A stretch of 64,000 nt of DNA from Eremothecium cymbalariae DBVPG#7215 (Eukaryota > Ascomycota > Saccharomycetes > Saccharomycetales > Saccharomycetaceae): the NCBI RefSeq assembly GCF_000235365.1, contig NC_016456.1, positions 62,001 to 126,000 of the forward strand, in the 5' to 3' direction. Shown piece by piece: positions 41,609 to 52,243 of the stretch. Each line of letters opens with the position of its first letter. Within the stretch, counting starts at the first letter, position 1. The translations under genes and the position numbers were made by a program. The notes under the pieces were generated by a model that made no database searches, had not been told where the DNA came from, and saw nothing but the letters and a program-made list of their open reading frames with translations.

Positions 41609-42973
41609 CTATCTGGGTGAAAGCGAACTCACCCTTTCTACAACCCTTAGAATACTAATGGTGAAAGTAATAACCCACATAATAACAACTAAGAATAAAA
41701 AGGCAGACAAGGCACGTTGTTTTCGGCATATGTAGTCAATTTTTGGGACACTTGATGGGTCGTCAGTGTTAGTGCATACCCATGTCTTGTCGTATAGTGT
41801 GTTAAAGGCGAGGGATAAGTTAGCACTAGAGAAGATGATGAAGAGAAGATCTAGGAGGATTAAGCGCATTTTTCCTAGAGGGTTCCGTAGACCAAGGGGT
41901 TTGCCAGAGAATTCATCGTATGCAATATAGACCAAGTATATTATGGCAGTTGTGTTCACCACGATTGCCATGATGGTGCTAGGCTGTTGCTGAACGTCCA
42001 CTGTAGTCCTGTCAGACAGCCTGTTGTGGGAATTTTGGAATATTCTAACCGCAAGCCCAAGGGCAACACAGGTGAGTATGACTATTATAAGTCGGAATGA
42101 AAGCGGCAAATATTGGCTGTCTAATAACAATTTTTTTAGGCTGGGTCCCCATTGCTGTTTCTTGCGTTGTTCGAATTGCAACCAGTATTGTTTCTTGCGT
42201 CGAAACTCAAGCTTGTGTCTGTCTACAAAAGCTTGTAACCTTCCAACCTCATCATCGTCGCTGGGATCTATTTGGCCTTGGTGAGCTTCATTAGTTCCCC
42301 TGAATATGCTTCCGTAATAGAAATGTTTCAATTGACTTATGTACTTGGTCCACTCATTTCTATCCTTCTGGTCCTTAAACTCGTAATCGTGAAGAATGGG
42401 CGCCTCAAATATCGCATTGAGCCTCTCTTCGCCCCCCCAATTGCTTTCCAAGTCTGTGAGTATGCCCGAGTTGGAGTGACGGTTGCCAGATTGCTCTAAA
42501 ATCGCCCGCAACTTCTCTGTTCGAATAGGCGACGAACTACTGCTACTTGAAGAATTGCTAAACCCGCTCTGAGGCTGCGAATGAAGAGATACTTGCTTGC
42601 GCCGTTTCCCGTGCCCACCCTCAGCATCGATAGTATTCACAAACTCATTCCATTGAGCATCGTACGAAACCAAAAATGGATCTTTGAAATGCTGTGCATT
42701 GATACTAACCATATCATTCGACTGCCCTAGGGAATCCTTCAATTTCAAACGTTTAAATTGGGCGTCTAATGCAAATGGCGGAACCGTCGTGGGCTTCAAA
42801 GAGTAAGCATTCAAGCTCGTAGCCCTCACCCCATCATCTTCCCCTTCCTCTGAATCTCTTCCGTGTGCAAGTATCTGCGTCGCAGACGCCTTCTTCTGGA
42901 CTTTCCAGTTAGCTGAACCTGATCTGGTCACCGATGAATGCTCATCCTCTTCCCTAGAACCTTCTGCTGGCAT
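41609..42973 (-). CDS. SRF1: Srf1, Spo14 (phospholipase D) regulator
   Basis: The 454-residue product is Srf1 (YDL133W, 437 residues), a membrane protein that regulates the phospholipase D Spo14. The N-terminal 270 residues are hydrophilic with a poly-Ser stretch (SNSSSSSSSSP, about residue 143). The C-terminal part has four hydrophobic segments: LSFRLIIVILTCVALGLAV, IMAIVVNTTAIIYLVYIAY, MRLILLDLLFIIFSSANLSL and ALSAFLFLVVIMWVITFTI. Between the middle ones lies the conserved FSGKPLGLRNPLGKMRL. It follows CDC53 on the same strand, as in S. cerevisiae. Confidence 0.93.
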   Translation of the reverse strand: MPAEGSREEDEHSSVTRSGSANWKVQKKASATQILAHGRDSEEGEDDGVRATSLNAYSLKPTTVPPFALDAQFKRLKLKDSLGQSNDMVSINAQHFKDPFLVSYDAQWNEFVNTIDAEGGHGKRRKQVSLHSQPQSGFSNSSSSSSSSPIRTEKLRAILEQSGNRHSNSGILTDLESNWGGEERLNAIFEAPILHDYEFKDQKDRNEWTKYISQLKHFYYGSIFRGTNEAHQGQIDPSDDDEVGRLQAFVDRHKLEFRRKKQYWLQFEQRKKQQWGPSLKKLLLDSQYLPLSFRLIIVILTCVALGLAVRIFQNSHNRLSDRTTVDVQQQPSTIMAIVVNTTAIIYLVYIAYDEFSGKPLGLRNPLGKMRLILLDLLFIIFSSANLSLAFNTLYDKTWVCTNTDDPSSVPKIDYICRKQRALSAFLFLVVIMWVITFTISILRVVERVSSLSPR

Positions 42974-43460
42974 TATGGAATTACTCTTTTTATCAACAAT
43001 ACCACTCTATCTACTTTCGCCCCAGCTACGACTAGGTCTCGTCACAAACGTACACGATTGGTATTACAATCCACACTTAGTTACTATATGTTGCCTATAC
43101 CTGCTTATTCTACTAAGTTCTTGTCAACCAGTGTTCTTTATGTGTTCGTTTTTGGGTCAATCTTCATTCTCTTAGGAACACAGTAATTTGTCAGGTTTTA
43201 GAAAAACGCACGGCTGAAGCACATCTATATAATGCACCTGGGGAAGTCGTTAGCAATGAACCACTACACAATTGTAGGCTTAAAACGGTGAGAGGGGCGC
43301 AAGATATTAGACTCTGTGCGACAATACAGTGGGCATCGGTCGAGCAAACAGTAGAGATATCTGCTGGTAGTTGGTATAAGGTGAGCTAAGAGGGAAAGGG
43401 TCAAGACTAGAGACGTCAAAAGAAGATACTGGAGAACGTAAGCAAGCGGCGAGGTTTGAG
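42974..43460. other. divergent intergenic region, SRF1/YDL183C-like
   Basis: The shared promoter of two divergent genes. No specific site was recognised. Confidence 0.5.
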
Positions 43461-44438
43461 ATGAAGACTGCGGTGCGAAGCTTGTCGATCTCGTACAAGC
43501 GGTTGGAAGGCGAACGGAGGCGTATACAGGAGTATTTGCTTGATCCTTTGAAGATTGTTGTTATTCCTGTGACTACCAGGAAGAGTTTTTTTTACTTCAA
43601 GCACACGGAGGACTACTTGAACACCGGTAATCGGTTTATTCGGTATGAGCGGAAGGTGGCTGACAAGGCTAGTGCAACTTGGCGTAAGATGGAGGAGTCG
43701 CGTAATATGATCACGGTGCGGATAGTGGGATGGATAAATTTGTTGTTGGCGCAGATATCGTGGATGGAACGGTCGCTTGCGAGCTTCCCATCCGAGTCGA
43801 ATCTTCTGAAGTGTGCGCGGTCAACGACGGGGTCGAAGAAGCATGTGAGGATAGTAAGCGTAGGACATGCCGTGGAGAACACCGAGAGAGAGAAGCAATT
43901 GGAAAATTGCACTCCAAGTCCGGTGCATGTGTATTATCCAAGTAGTGCGATGTCGAAGGATAGCCTTGTCATACAGCTGACTCAGTTTTGGAAGGAGGGC
44001 CAAAGCTACCACTTGAAGTACTTGTTTTACTGTCTGCTTGCGTTGCCACTTACGATACCGATTGCGCTGGTCCCGCTTCTGCCTAATGTGCCTGGTTTCT
44101 ATTTATTGTATCGTGCTTACTGCAACTACAAAGCCTACGTTGGCGCTAAGCATCTAGAATCGTTGGCCACAAGTAACTCCCGGCCGCTGGCGTTCATTGA
44201 CCTCAAAGAATATTCTGATATAATGTCTGCAGTTGCGCAACCCAAACATACCAAGGGCAAGGCTGCTGCTGCTGCTGCCAGCGAGAGAATGGTGCTAAAC
44301 GAACCGTTACTGCATAGGGTTCTCGACAACCTAGAGCTCCACGAGCTACGGCGGGACTTGGCCAAAGCCATCGCACAAGAAAACCGGAGGCTGGACGCAG
44401 CAGGGCGACCTACCAAGAGAAAGGAAAAATCCCTCTAA
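43461..44438 (+). CDS. MRX19: YDL183C-like mitochondrial K+/H+-exchange-related protein
   Basis: The 325-residue product corresponds to YDL183C (Mrx19, about 320 residues), a mitochondrial inner-membrane protein linked to K+/H+ exchange. The N-terminal part contains IVVIPVTTRKSFFYFKHTED and KVADKASATWRKMEES. The hydrophobic region near residues 190-225 (YLFYCLLALPLTIPIALVPLLPNVPGFYLLYRAY) is the characteristic membrane hairpin. An Ala-rich stretch (KGKAAAAAASERM) and a helical, basic C-terminus follow. Its strand and its position between homocitrate synthase and RPL41/VMA1 match S. cerevisiae, with CDC53 and SRF1 interleaved. Confidence 0.9.
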   Translation: MKTAVRSLSISYKRLEGERRRIQEYLLDPLKIVVIPVTTRKSFFYFKHTEDYLNTGNRFIRYERKVADKASATWRKMEESRNMITVRIVGWINLLLAQISWMERSLASFPSESNLLKCARSTTGSKKHVRIVSVGHAVENTEREKQLENCTPSPVHVYYPSSAMSKDSLVIQLTQFWKEGQSYHLKYLFYCLLALPLTIPIALVPLLPNVPGFYLLYRAYCNYKAYVGAKHLESLATSNSRPLAFIDLKEYSDIMSAVAQPKHTKGKAAAAAASERMVLNEPLLHRVLDNLELHELRRDLAKAIAQENRRLDAAGRPTKRKEKSL

Positions 44439-44611
44439 AAACACAACTACAAGGTTCGCTCTTAAATCTGTATGCCTCCTACTCTGCGTCGTACGTATGT
44501 ACTTCGCTTTTAGTTTTGTATAGCTTTTAACTTGATACACCATATACCTAGTCAAAGCCTCCCTGCATGTGACTGCTCTCGCGGTCACCGCCCACACACC
44601 GGCATACAACC

Positions 44612-44624
44612 ACACCCACACACC
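44612..44624 (+). promoter_or_regulatory. Rap1-like site upstream of RPL41
   Basis: ACACCCACACACC fits the Rap1 consensus ACACCCRYACAYM at every position. It lies about 460 bp upstream of the RPL41 ATG. Confidence 0.55.
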
Positions 44625-44789
44625 AGAAACGCCATCCAAACCAAAATCCCGTAGGTACCATGCGTGGCATATGACATCGCATGGTGCTTGAACCAAAGAT
44701 GGCCGCCCGCTCAGGGCTTATTCCGTGCTGCGGCAGCCGTTAGCAGTCCATCCGACCCAGAACAAGCTTTTTGCAATGTCGTGCACGTA

Positions 44790-44799
44790 ATCACGTGAT
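44790..44799. promoter_or_regulatory. ATCACGTGAT (Cbf1-type) palindrome of RPL41
   Basis: A perfect 10-bp palindrome containing TCACGTG, about 285 bp upstream of the RPL41 ATG. Confidence 0.55.
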
Positions 44800-45083
44800 C
44801 CAGAGACGAGCACGTAGCGCTTGCCGTTTTGCTCTGTTCTTGCCCGCTCCGCGCACAGCCCTGGATACTTTTCACGGGATTATTACCCGGCCACAACGGG
44901 ATCCCCCAAGCGGAAGCTGCTTCCAACATCCATCTCCCTAACTCTCAATATTCTCTCCCTCAATTTTGAATCTAAAAAAGAATTTGTACAAAGATTATAA
45001 CTCTCTTCCACAAATAACTTTCTTCCTTTTGATTTTAACTTATACTCTTTTCAAATAATCACAGCACTTTAATTTCATTCACA

Positions 45084-45161
45084 ATGAGAGCTAAGTGGAA
45101 GAAGAAGAGAGTTAGAAGATTGAAGAGAAAGAGACGGAAGGTTAGAGCCAGATCCAAATAA
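45084..45161 (+). CDS. RPL41: ribosomal protein eL41 (25 residues)
   Basis: The 25-codon gene encodes MRAKWKKKRVRRLKRKRRK then VRARSK and a TAA stop. This is the universal eL41 peptide, a single basic helix bridging the ribosomal subunits and the smallest eukaryotic ribosomal protein. S. cerevisiae has two copies, RPL41A (YDL184C) and RPL41B (YDL133C-A); this is their single counterpart. It lies divergent-to-convergent between YDL183C-like (same strand) and VMA1 (convergent), exactly as RPL41A does. It is too short for most automatic gene finders. Confidence 0.98.
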   Translation: MRAKWKKKRVRRLKRKRRKVRARSK

Positions 45162-45699
45162 GCGGAAGAATCATGCTTCGGTTGTGTTAGTTTAGTATAG
45201 TGAGCGTCATTATTGATGTTATCTATAGTTTAAATTGAGCAATTATGATTTTTTTATTGAACCGGTGATTCCGATAAAATTGCTTGGGACTATAAATTCA
45301 GGAGGGATGTACAATGTGCGATTATTTTATTTTTTAACTAAATACGAATTCGTTGTATATATCGATTTTATTCTATAGTTCTAATTTCATATCCGCTTTC
45401 TATCATTTGAGATGAGGTTGTGTGTAGCGTTTGTTGTGCGGTGGTTTTTCAAATGTGTGTTTGGAAGAGATTTTGAAGAGGTATAGTTTAAAGTGAAGGG
45501 TGTATATAATATACATCGTTTATGTATGTCGGTCCCCTGTAAGCGCAATCGTTCGTTCCTGAAAGGGGGTACTTCCAAATTGATTCGGTGAGCATTTTGG
45601 AAGGCGGCTGCAGAGTGAGGGAGAGAAGCTGGTGATCAATTTTCACCAGAGACCAATTAACAACACAAACACGCCGTTCACAGGAACAGGTTGTTGAAC
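45162..45699. other. convergent intergenic region, RPL41/VMA1
   Basis: Two 3' regions, AT-rich near RPL41. No gene or RNA was recognised. Confidence 0.55.
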
Positions 45700-48600
45700 T
45701 CAATCGGTGGACTCAGCAAAGCGTTCCTGGATTGTGGCAAACAGCTTTTCAAACTCTGCGTGCACTTCTTGTTGACCTCTGCTGGGCTCTAAAAACTTGG
45801 ATGAGGAGACAGCGTGCTTAACGTCACTAGTAATATCAGTCAACTTTGCCCAGTTAGCGCCATTGGAGACACTTTTTTGAGCTTCTTCATAGTAAGACAC
45901 GAACGCTTTCATCATATCGTAGGTCTTCCAGATTGGACAGAAAGCATCGTAGGTGGAGTATCCATTTTGCTGCAAGAAGTCTTCTTTTATTAAGTTGGCA
46001 ACGTCTAGAACAATTTTATCACTATCAGATAATGCCGATTTACCCACCAATTGCACCACCTGCTCTAACTCTTCTGCGTTGGACAAGATCTCTCTAATAC
46101 GAGTCCTCAATGCAGGTAGTTCTGGATAGTTCGCGTCGTAGTACTTGTTCAAAGCATTGGTGTATTTGGAATATGAAACAGATGTGTTAATGGATGGGAA
46201 ATGTTTTCTCTGTGCCAATTTCTTATCCAACCCCCAGAAAACCTGTGTGATACCTAATGTAGCCGTGGTAACTGGATCGGAGAAATCACCACCTGCTGGA
46301 GACACCGCTGCAACAATGGAAACCGATCCAACACGGTTAGGGGATCCCAATGCCACAGCTTTACCTGCTCTTTCATAGAAGGAGGCTAACTTAGCACCTA
46401 GATAAGCAGGGAAACCTTGGTCTGCAGGCATTTCACCTAAACGTCCCGAAATTTCTCTCAAGGCTTCGGCCCATCTGGAAGAAGAATCCGCAATCATGGA
46501 AACATGCTTGCCTTGGTCTCTGAAGTATTCGGCTAAAGTAATACCGGTGTAGATAGACGCTTCTCTGGCGGCGACAGGCATGTTGGATGTATTAGCTACC
46601 AAGGTCGTACGCTTCATGATTGGCTCCTTCCTACCATTCACCTCAGTAAACAACTCTGGGAATTCCATCAAGACCTCAGCCATTTCATTACCACGCTCAC
46701 CACAGTTGTGGACCAATACCTGATTGTTCAATAGAAATACACGATCAGAGTCTTCTGGTAGAGTAATACCAAAGTAGTTATCTTCTGTCATCTTCTCGAC
46801 GATAAACTTCAAATGTTTAGGTTTACGCACAACATGTTCTGGTTTTTCAACTGCAACTGTTCCACAAATACTGAGAACAGATTGTAGAGCAGAACCTCCA
46901 CAAATTTTAAGGAATCCAGGCTCTAGCTTTATCTCCAAACCTAGGGAACCTGCAACTTTTGAGGCTCCTTCTAGAGATGACCGTGGCAGACTAATGACTG
47001 CTGCCAAATCACCAGTTGCTTCGTTGACAGAACCTGCAGCATCAACCAATCCCGCTAAAAAGCATTCCCTAGAGGTGATCGATTCGGATCGCAAAAAGGA
47101 TGGGATAGTTTTCTCTCCTGCGTTGGTGAATCCGAATTTGGCGATAACATCTGCCATTATCGAATTCTTCAAGCTCAATCTTATAGATTTGGAAACACCT
47201 TGTTGTCTCTTTACATGCAAGCCCAATAGCTCCACAGCACCTTGCAAACGTGAAAATACTTCAGCTGTGACTTCTATCTCGTTAGATTGGTTACCAGACC
47301 ACAGACCCAAGAAATAAGCCAAGATAGTAGCGGCTTCACTAGGAAGACCGTTTTTTTGCGTAGCCAGGTATTGCGCAAGTTGATGGCCTTCATATAGAAT
47401 TGGACAGACCAACTGGAAGGTGGCTTCACGGACAGCAGGATCCATATTTTCAACGTCTCTAGCTTCAACAGTCCATTTAAAATTCTCTGTTGGTTGCTGC
47501 GAACAAAATTGCTGCAATTCCTCGATACAAGTAAATGATTTAGTAAACTGTTTGCACTGTTCAATTACTCTACCATCTTCAGTATGCTCGTAACACATGC
47601 CGAAATATTTAACAGAAAGAATGCCGCCACTTTGAGAGCTAACTTTTATAGAACTTGGAGTTTCAACAACCAATTTATGGCTAGCATTACAAACATATGC
47701 ATGTTTAGAGGAAACGTCTTTGACAGTGTACATAACCTCACGACCTCTTGGTAGAGCCATAACCTCTTGAGACTGTCCATGCTGACCCATAACGTATTCG
47801 CCAATCTTAACATTCTCAATTGCTTTGATAGAGCCATCAGCCATCAACACCTCGGTTCCCTCGCCAAAACAACCGACATATATGATGGCATCTGAGTTGG
47901 AGTATTTAGACAAAGACTGAGAAATAACAGTCTTACCGCACCCAAAAGCACCTGGAATACACGTAGTACCACCTTGCACACATGGAAATAACGAGTCCAA
48001 GACTCTCTGTCCTGTCAATAACGGATGATCTGCTGACAACTTCTCAGCAACAGGCCTCTGAACACGAACAGGCCACGTATGGTACATAGAATACGAATAT
48101 TTCCCCCCGTCAAACTCAACTTCCAACACATTTTCATCAACAGTATATTCTCCTGCAGGTGCGATCCAAGTAATGGTACCTCTAGCCCTAGGAGGCAACA
48201 AAATCTTATGATCCTCTAACAAGGAATTCTCATATATAGACCCGAAGATATCACCACCAGAGATATGATCTCCAACACCAAGCTTGCCTGGCGTAAACTG
48301 CCACTTGACATCTCTACTCAAAGAAGGCGTATCAATCCCTCGAGGTATATAAATCGATTGAGATATATCCCTAATCGCCTTCAACGGCCTCTGGATCCCA
48401 TCATAGATCGTCTCCATTAAACCAGGACCCAACTCCACAGAAAGCGGCTTCCCAGTCCTCAAAACAGGATCCCCAATGGTAACTCCTGCTGTCTCCTCAT
48501 ACACCTGGATCGTCGCCTTGTCCCCGTCAATCCTAATAACCTCTCCAACCAAATTATCATGTCCAACCTTCACCAACTCGTACATAGCACACCCAATCAT

Positions 48601-48720
48601 ATCCTCCGCAACAACCACAGGCCCAGAAACAGAATAAATCTGCCCATACTCTGACTCCCCATGATCCTCCAAAGAGATCCTCTTGATTTCCTTACGAGCG
48701 TTTTCTATAGCTCCAGCCAT
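45700..48720 (-). CDS. VMA1: V-ATPase catalytic subunit A with intein
   Basis: The 1006-residue precursor contains a 389-residue intein (residues 284-672). Removing it leaves 617 residues, exactly the size of mature S. cerevisiae Vma1 (YDL185W). Subunit A is the ATP-hydrolysing subunit of the V1 sector that acidifies the vacuole. The P-loop GAFGCGKT is at 257-264. The intein sits just after it, between YVG and [10 protein letters not shown], the same insertion point as the S. cerevisiae VDE. The C-extein carries the nucleotide-binding Walker B region and the C-terminal helical domain (ending RFAESTD). It converges with RPL41 and is followed upstream by the YDL186W-like gene on the same strand. 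Confidence 0.98.
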   Translation of the reverse strand: MAGAIENARKEIKRISLEDHGESEYGQIYSVSGPVVVAEDMIGCAMYELVKVGHDNLVGEVIRIDGDKATIQVYEETAGVTIGDPVLRTGKPLSVELGPGLMETIYDGIQRPLKAIRDISQSIYIPRGIDTPSLSRDVKWQFTPGKLGVGDHISGGDIFGSIYENSLLEDHKILLPPRARGTITWIAPAGEYTVDENVLEVEFDGGKYSYSMYHTWPVRVQRPVAEKLSADHPLLTGQRVLDSLFPCVQGGTTCIPGAFGCGKTVISQSLSKYSNSDAIIYVGCFGEGTEVLMADGSIKAIENVKIGEYVMGQHGQSQEVMALPRGREVMYTVKDVSSKHAYVCNASHKLVVETPSSIKVSSQSGGILSVKYFGMCYEHTEDGRVIEQCKQFTKSFTCIEELQQFCSQQPTENFKWTVEARDVENMDPAVREATFQLVCPILYEGHQLAQYLATQKNGLPSEAATILAYFLGLWSGNQSNEIEVTAEVFSRLQGAVELLGLHVKRQQGVSKSIRLSLKNSIMADVIAKFGFTNAGEKTIPSFLRSESITSRECFLAGLVDAAGSVNEATGDLAAVISLPRSSLEGASKVAGSLGLEIKLEPGFLKICGGSALQSVLSICGTVAVEKPEHVVRKPKHLKFIVEKMTEDNYFGITLPEDSDRVFLLNNQVLVHNCGERGNEMAEVLMEFPELFTEVNGRKEPIMKRTTLVANTSNMPVAAREASIYTGITLAEYFRDQGKHVSMIADSSSRWAEALREISGRLGEMPADQGFPAYLGAKLASFYERAGKAVALGSPNRVGSVSIVAAVSPAGGDFSDPVTTATLGITQVFWGLDKKLAQRKHFPSINTSVSYSKYTNALNKYYDANYPELPALRTRIREILSNAEELEQVVQLVGKSALSDSDKIVLDVANLIKEDFLQQNGYSTYDAFCPIWKTYDMMKAFVSYYEEAQKSVSNGANWAKLTDITSDVKHAVSSSKFLEPSRGQQEVHAEFEKLFATIQERFAESTD
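46705..47871 (-). mobile_element. VDE-type intein with inactivated homing endonuclease
   Basis: The intein is 389 residues, against 454 for the S. cerevisiae VDE (PI-SceI). Splicing residues are kept: Cys1 ([14 protein letters not shown]), a block B with CNASHKLVV, and the C-terminal VLVHN followed by Cys+1. The endonuclease core is still visible, but the two LAGLIDADG motifs read FLGLWSGNQ and LAGLVDAAG. The aspartates equivalent to PI-SceI D218 and D326 are replaced by Asn (codon 47290-47292) and Ala (codon 47035-47037). It should still splice but should not cut DNA. There are no stops or frameshifts. Confidence 0.93.
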
Positions 48721-49102
48721 GATATTTTTTAACTTTTTATTTTCTATTAAACAAAAAAAGTGAACTAGTTCCTAAATTCCTCTGACTATTCAGCTGCAAA
48801 TGCTTATATAGGATACCAATTCTACCTTCTGATGATACCTTAGTTACCCTATTCCGTTACTCAAGCCTTTCTAAGCGTCAAGACCTTGTGCAAATCCCCC
48901 CTGTTTCGTTACAAACTTTCCAACGTGAGGGAGGGTGAAAGAGGGCGTAACCGAGCGCCTCGACCTGCCAAGGGCGCGGGACGGACACACCAGAACACGG
49001 TGGAGATGCTGGCAATTAACGATCTCCATGCTGAGGTGTATGGATGCAGCACAGCTCTCTTCTGAACCCAGCCTGAGTTTATTATATATGCATATAGAGG
49101 GG
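48721..49102. other. VMA1 promoter/YDL186W-like 3' end
   Basis: VMA1 upstream region and the 3' region of the next gene. No specific site recognised. Confidence 0.5.
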
Positions 49103-49942
49103 CTAGTATAAATCCTCTTCTATGTGGCAGACTAGCAAGTTGTTCAAGTCGAACCAGAAATCTTTCCAGAACAGACACCAGGTATGCCAGCTGGATTGGT
49201 GTTCTAGATCGGCCACGCCGGCGCCAGCGCCGGCGCCAGCGTGCTGGCGCTGGGAACCGGGCAGCTGCAGCTGCAGCGATTCGTGGTTATCCTGCTGTCG
49301 TTGGCGCTGTAGCGTTGGTGGGAGGTAGTACGACGGGACAGGGAATTTATACGTGTTTAGAGTATTTTCGATGTCCTCTACAGGCGCAGAACGTGGCGTT
49401 GCAACACTCGCCCGGATTGGGAACGCAACCGGCGTCCGTCTACTTGTAGAAAGTGTGTCAAAACACAGACCCCTACATTTGGGACTGACATCCTCCCCGG
49501 AAGCCGCTGGCGGAAGGGAATAATCGCTCAACGTATCGTCATTATCCTCAACAACCTCCCCATGCCCGCCACTGTCCTTGTTCCAGCATTGCTGGAACAT
49601 CTGCTTCATCTGCTCGATGGACTCCGTAAGATCCTTGCCAATTGCCTTGGGCTCACTGAAATCCTTCTGGTATGGATGCGTCCCGTGGATCGCAAGGGAC
49701 GACCCAACATGAGACGACGCCGGAGGCCTCCACCGCACCAAAGCATCCTCCATCCTATCCAACAACCTATTGTACGTGGGGAACACCCGCTGATTCTGCT
49801 TTTCAATCACCAACTGCCTAATCCCATTCGAGGTGTGCGGGAGAGACTGCACATTCGTGGGCACATAACTAGGAAACGTTATGTCCTCATTGTCAAGTAC
49901 AAAACCAACCGTGTGTGGCAAAAATTCCTTGAAAGATGACAT
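49103..49942 (-). CDS. YDL186W-like uncharacterised protein
   Basis: The 279-residue product has no recognised domain. It starts MSSFKEFLPHTVGFVLDNED, has a helical Met/Gln segment (SIEQMKQMFQQCWNKD, about residues 108-123), a long disordered Ser/Pro/Gln middle and an Ala-Gly repeat (HAGAGAGAGVADLE, about 236-249). A hydrophobic Trp/Phe-rich end follows (SSWHTWCLFWKDFWFDLNNLLVCHIEEDLY), whose length and Trp/Asp pattern suggest a conserved peptide. It is assigned to YDL186W (277 residues, unknown function) by position next to VMA1 and by length. The Ala-Gly repeat is encoded by a GC-rich inverted repeat. Confidence 0.72.
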   Translation of the reverse strand: MSSFKEFLPHTVGFVLDNEDITFPSYVPTNVQSLPHTSNGIRQLVIEKQNQRVFPTYNRLLDRMEDALVRWRPPASSHVGSSLAIHGTHPYQKDFSEPKAIGKDLTESIEQMKQMFQQCWNKDSGGHGEVVEDNDDTLSDYSLPPAASGEDVSPKCRGLCFDTLSTSRRTPVAFPIRASVATPRSAPVEDIENTLNTYKFPVPSYYLPPTLQRQRQQDNHESLQLQLPGSQRQHAGAGAGAGVADLEHQSSWHTWCLFWKDFWFDLNNLLVCHIEEDLY

Positions 49943-51154
49943 ATTTTATCCGCATCCTATGGACTAATTGCTCTTGAAATAACACAAGTATATTTTGTAA
50001 AATTAATCTTTTATTTCTCTGTGTCACTGACACCTCAAACGTCGAAAACCTTTCCGTCCTTGTATGTCACCCAAAATTCCTGAATCTGCTACCGATCACC
50101 ACCTACAACTTCCAAACTCGAATGCTACCACCTCAAAACAGTAAATACATAAAAAAGAGAATGCCACACCTGAAACCACACTACCGTCCAACGCCCACAC
50201 CCTCCTGAACCACACACATAATCCCTGGCCCGTCCTACATATATATATACATACACCCTCCTCCTCGTCCTCCGCTGACACAACAGAACGACAGCACCAC
50301 ACAGCACGCAATGGACCAGGGTTACCCTCCCTTGGTGAAAAACCGAAAACACGACCTTCCCAAACTGGATTTCGGATCACGATGGTGCCCGTCGAACTCC
50401 CCCCGCCCCCTCTTTTGCCACCAATCGCTAAGGAAAAACAAAGGCTAGGTGCACAAGTTTACGACCAACAATCCGCACAAGAAAGGTAGATTTATAGCAG
50501 TTGTAGGAGTATCTAATTCATCTATCGCATCAAGCGTTTGGACCACAAGAAGTGAGAAAGAGGATTAATTTGATATTTTTTCAGGCTGGTGAAAATACAT
50601 CATATATATCCCAGTTACAACAAGCAACAACACGACCTTTTTTGTTGATATTTTTTTCTACGTGGAACGTATTATCATTATTATCACTGTGCAATTAGAA
50701 ACTTGTTTAAATAAAAAGTTGAAAGTTGATTAAGGATAGCGAGCCTAAGTGATCGATCAGGTTATAAGCAATTTTTCTTTGTTAGCTGCTTGGTTCTGTG
50801 CCTGGTTTGTTTTGGAAAGAGGAAAAGCAAGAAAGAACATAGATTTTTATTAGAAAGTCTAAATTTTTTTTGGGAGGAACAAGAATTGTACATTATTAGT
50901 CGAGGTTTAGTCTGTTGTAGACTGAGTATTGCAGCGTTTGCCGGGGATATCTTCAACCCCCTCTTTTGTGCATTTGCAAACAGAAAGACATTTTGGAGTG
51001 TTTGTTTGGTTATAGACGCAGGAATTGCCCTCTTGTGTGAGCTGGTATAGGCAGGCAGCCCCTAATAATAATTTTCCATTGCCAGCAAGCATCTTTGTTT
51101 TTGAGAGGTTTGAGAAAGAAAAAAAATAGCGAGTAAAAACCGGGACAAGACAGC
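49943..51154. other. divergent intergenic region, YDL186W-like/PPH
   Basis: A 1.2-kb shared upstream region, with pyrimidine-rich DNA, TATA-rich runs and a PACE box at 50414-50422. Short ORFs here show no family. No tRNA was found. Confidence 0.5.
50414..50422 (-). promoter_or_regulatory. isolated PACE-like box
   Basis: GGTGGCAAA on the minus strand stands about 470 bp upstream of the YDL186W-like ATG and about 730 bp upstream of the PPH ATG. Neither is a known Rpn4 target and the spacing is long, so function is doubtful. Confidence 0.3.
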
Positions 51155-52243
51155 ATGGATATAGATAACGATGTACCAATGAAGGACGCGATGGAGGACC
51201 ATTTGGATCAAGCTATTGACGAGGATTCAGGCGGGGGGTCTGTTACTTATTTCAATAATGTAAGTTGGCGTAGTGTTTCGGGGATAGCAGACAGCAAGTC
51301 GTCGAAGCCGCTAGAGCTCACGGCATCGAATATAAATCAATTAGACCAGTGGATAGAGCACTTGTCGAAGTGCCAGGTGCTTTCTGAGGAGGATGTGGGG
51401 AAGTTGTGCAGGATGGCTGTGGATGTGTTACAGTTTGAGGGAAATGTGCAGCCGGTTAGCGTGCCGGTAACGATATGTGGTGACGTGCACGGTCAGTTTC
51501 ACGACTTGATAGAGTTGTTCAAGATTGGGGGTCCGTGTCCGGACACGAACTATTTGTTTATGGGTGATTATGTTGATCGTGGGTATTACAGTGTTGAGAC
51601 GGTGTCGTACTTGGTGGCGATGAAGGTGCGGTATCCCAATAGAATCACGATTTTAAGAGGCAATCACGAGTCTAGGCAGATCACGCAGGTATACGGGTTC
51701 TACGATGAATGTTTAAGAAAATACGGCAGTGCCAATGTGTGGAAGATGTTCACAGACTTGTTCGACTATTTCCCGATCACCGCATTGGTAGATAACAAAA
51801 TCTTTTGTCTCCATGGAGGTCTCTCCCCGATGATCGAGACGATAGATCAGGTTCGTGAGTTGAATAGGGTGCAAGAGGTTCCCCACGAGGGGCCTATGTG
51901 TGATTTGTTATGGTCGGATCCTGATGACAGAGGTGGCTGGGGGATTAGCCCTCGTGGTGCGGGTTTCACTTTTGGTCAAGACATTAGCGAACAGTTCAAT
52001 CATACCAATGACCTATCGTTGATTGCAAGAGCCCACCAGCTAGTTATGGATGGTTATGCATGGTCCCACCAGCAAAGTGTTGTCACAATATTCAGTGCTC
52101 CAAACTACTGTTATAGATGTGGTAATCAAGCGGCAATCATGGAAGTCGATGAAAACCACAACAGACAGTTTTTGCAATATGACCCATCTGTAAGGCCTGG
52201 TGAACCTACTGTTAGTCGGAAAACCCCTGACTACTTCTTGTAG
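51155..52243 (+). CDS. PPH21: PP2A catalytic subunit Pph21/Pph22
   Basis: The 362-residue product is the single counterpart of Pph21 (YDL134C) and Pph22 (YDL188C), 2A-type Ser/Thr phosphatase catalytic subunits. An acidic yeast-specific N-terminal extension of about 50 residues precedes the phosphatase core. Metal-binding motifs are GDVHG (109-113), GDYVDRG (137-143) and GNHE (169-172). The C-terminal TPDYFL, whose last Leu is methylated in PP2A to control B-subunit binding, is intact. The S. cerevisiae proteins are 369 and 377 residues. RDI1 follows on the same strand, as next to PPH21. Confidence 0.97.
   Translation: MDIDNDVPMKDAMEDHLDQAIDEDSGGGSVTYFNNVSWRSVSGIADSKSSKPLELTASNINQLDQWIEHLSKCQVLSEEDVGKLCRMAVDVLQFEGNVQPVSVPVTICGDVHGQFHDLIELFKIGGPCPDTNYLFMGDYVDRGYYSVETVSYLVAMKVRYPNRITILRGNHESRQITQVYGFYDECLRKYGSANVWKMFTDLFDYFPITALVDNKIFCLHGGLSPMIETIDQVRELNRVQEVPHEGPMCDLLWSDPDDRGGWGISPRGAGFTFGQDISEQFNHTNDLSLIARAHQLVMDGYAWSHQQSVVTIFSAPNYCYRCGNQAAIMEVDENHNRQFLQYDPSVRPGEPTVSRKTPDYFL

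Larger units (their letters stand above)
44439..45083. other. RPL41 promoter region
   Basis: The region holds the YDL183C-like 3' UTR and the RPL41 promoter: a Rap1-like site, a second CCGCCCACACACC variant near 44588, an ATCACGTGAT palindrome, and an AGATGGCCGCC string at about 44697. A T/C-rich stretch precedes the ATG. Confidence 0.6.

Noticed and set aside
44587..44600. CCGCCCACACACC as a second Rap1 site of RPL41
   Set aside because: The first positions do not fit the consensus and it is almost 500 bp from the gene; left as a note only.
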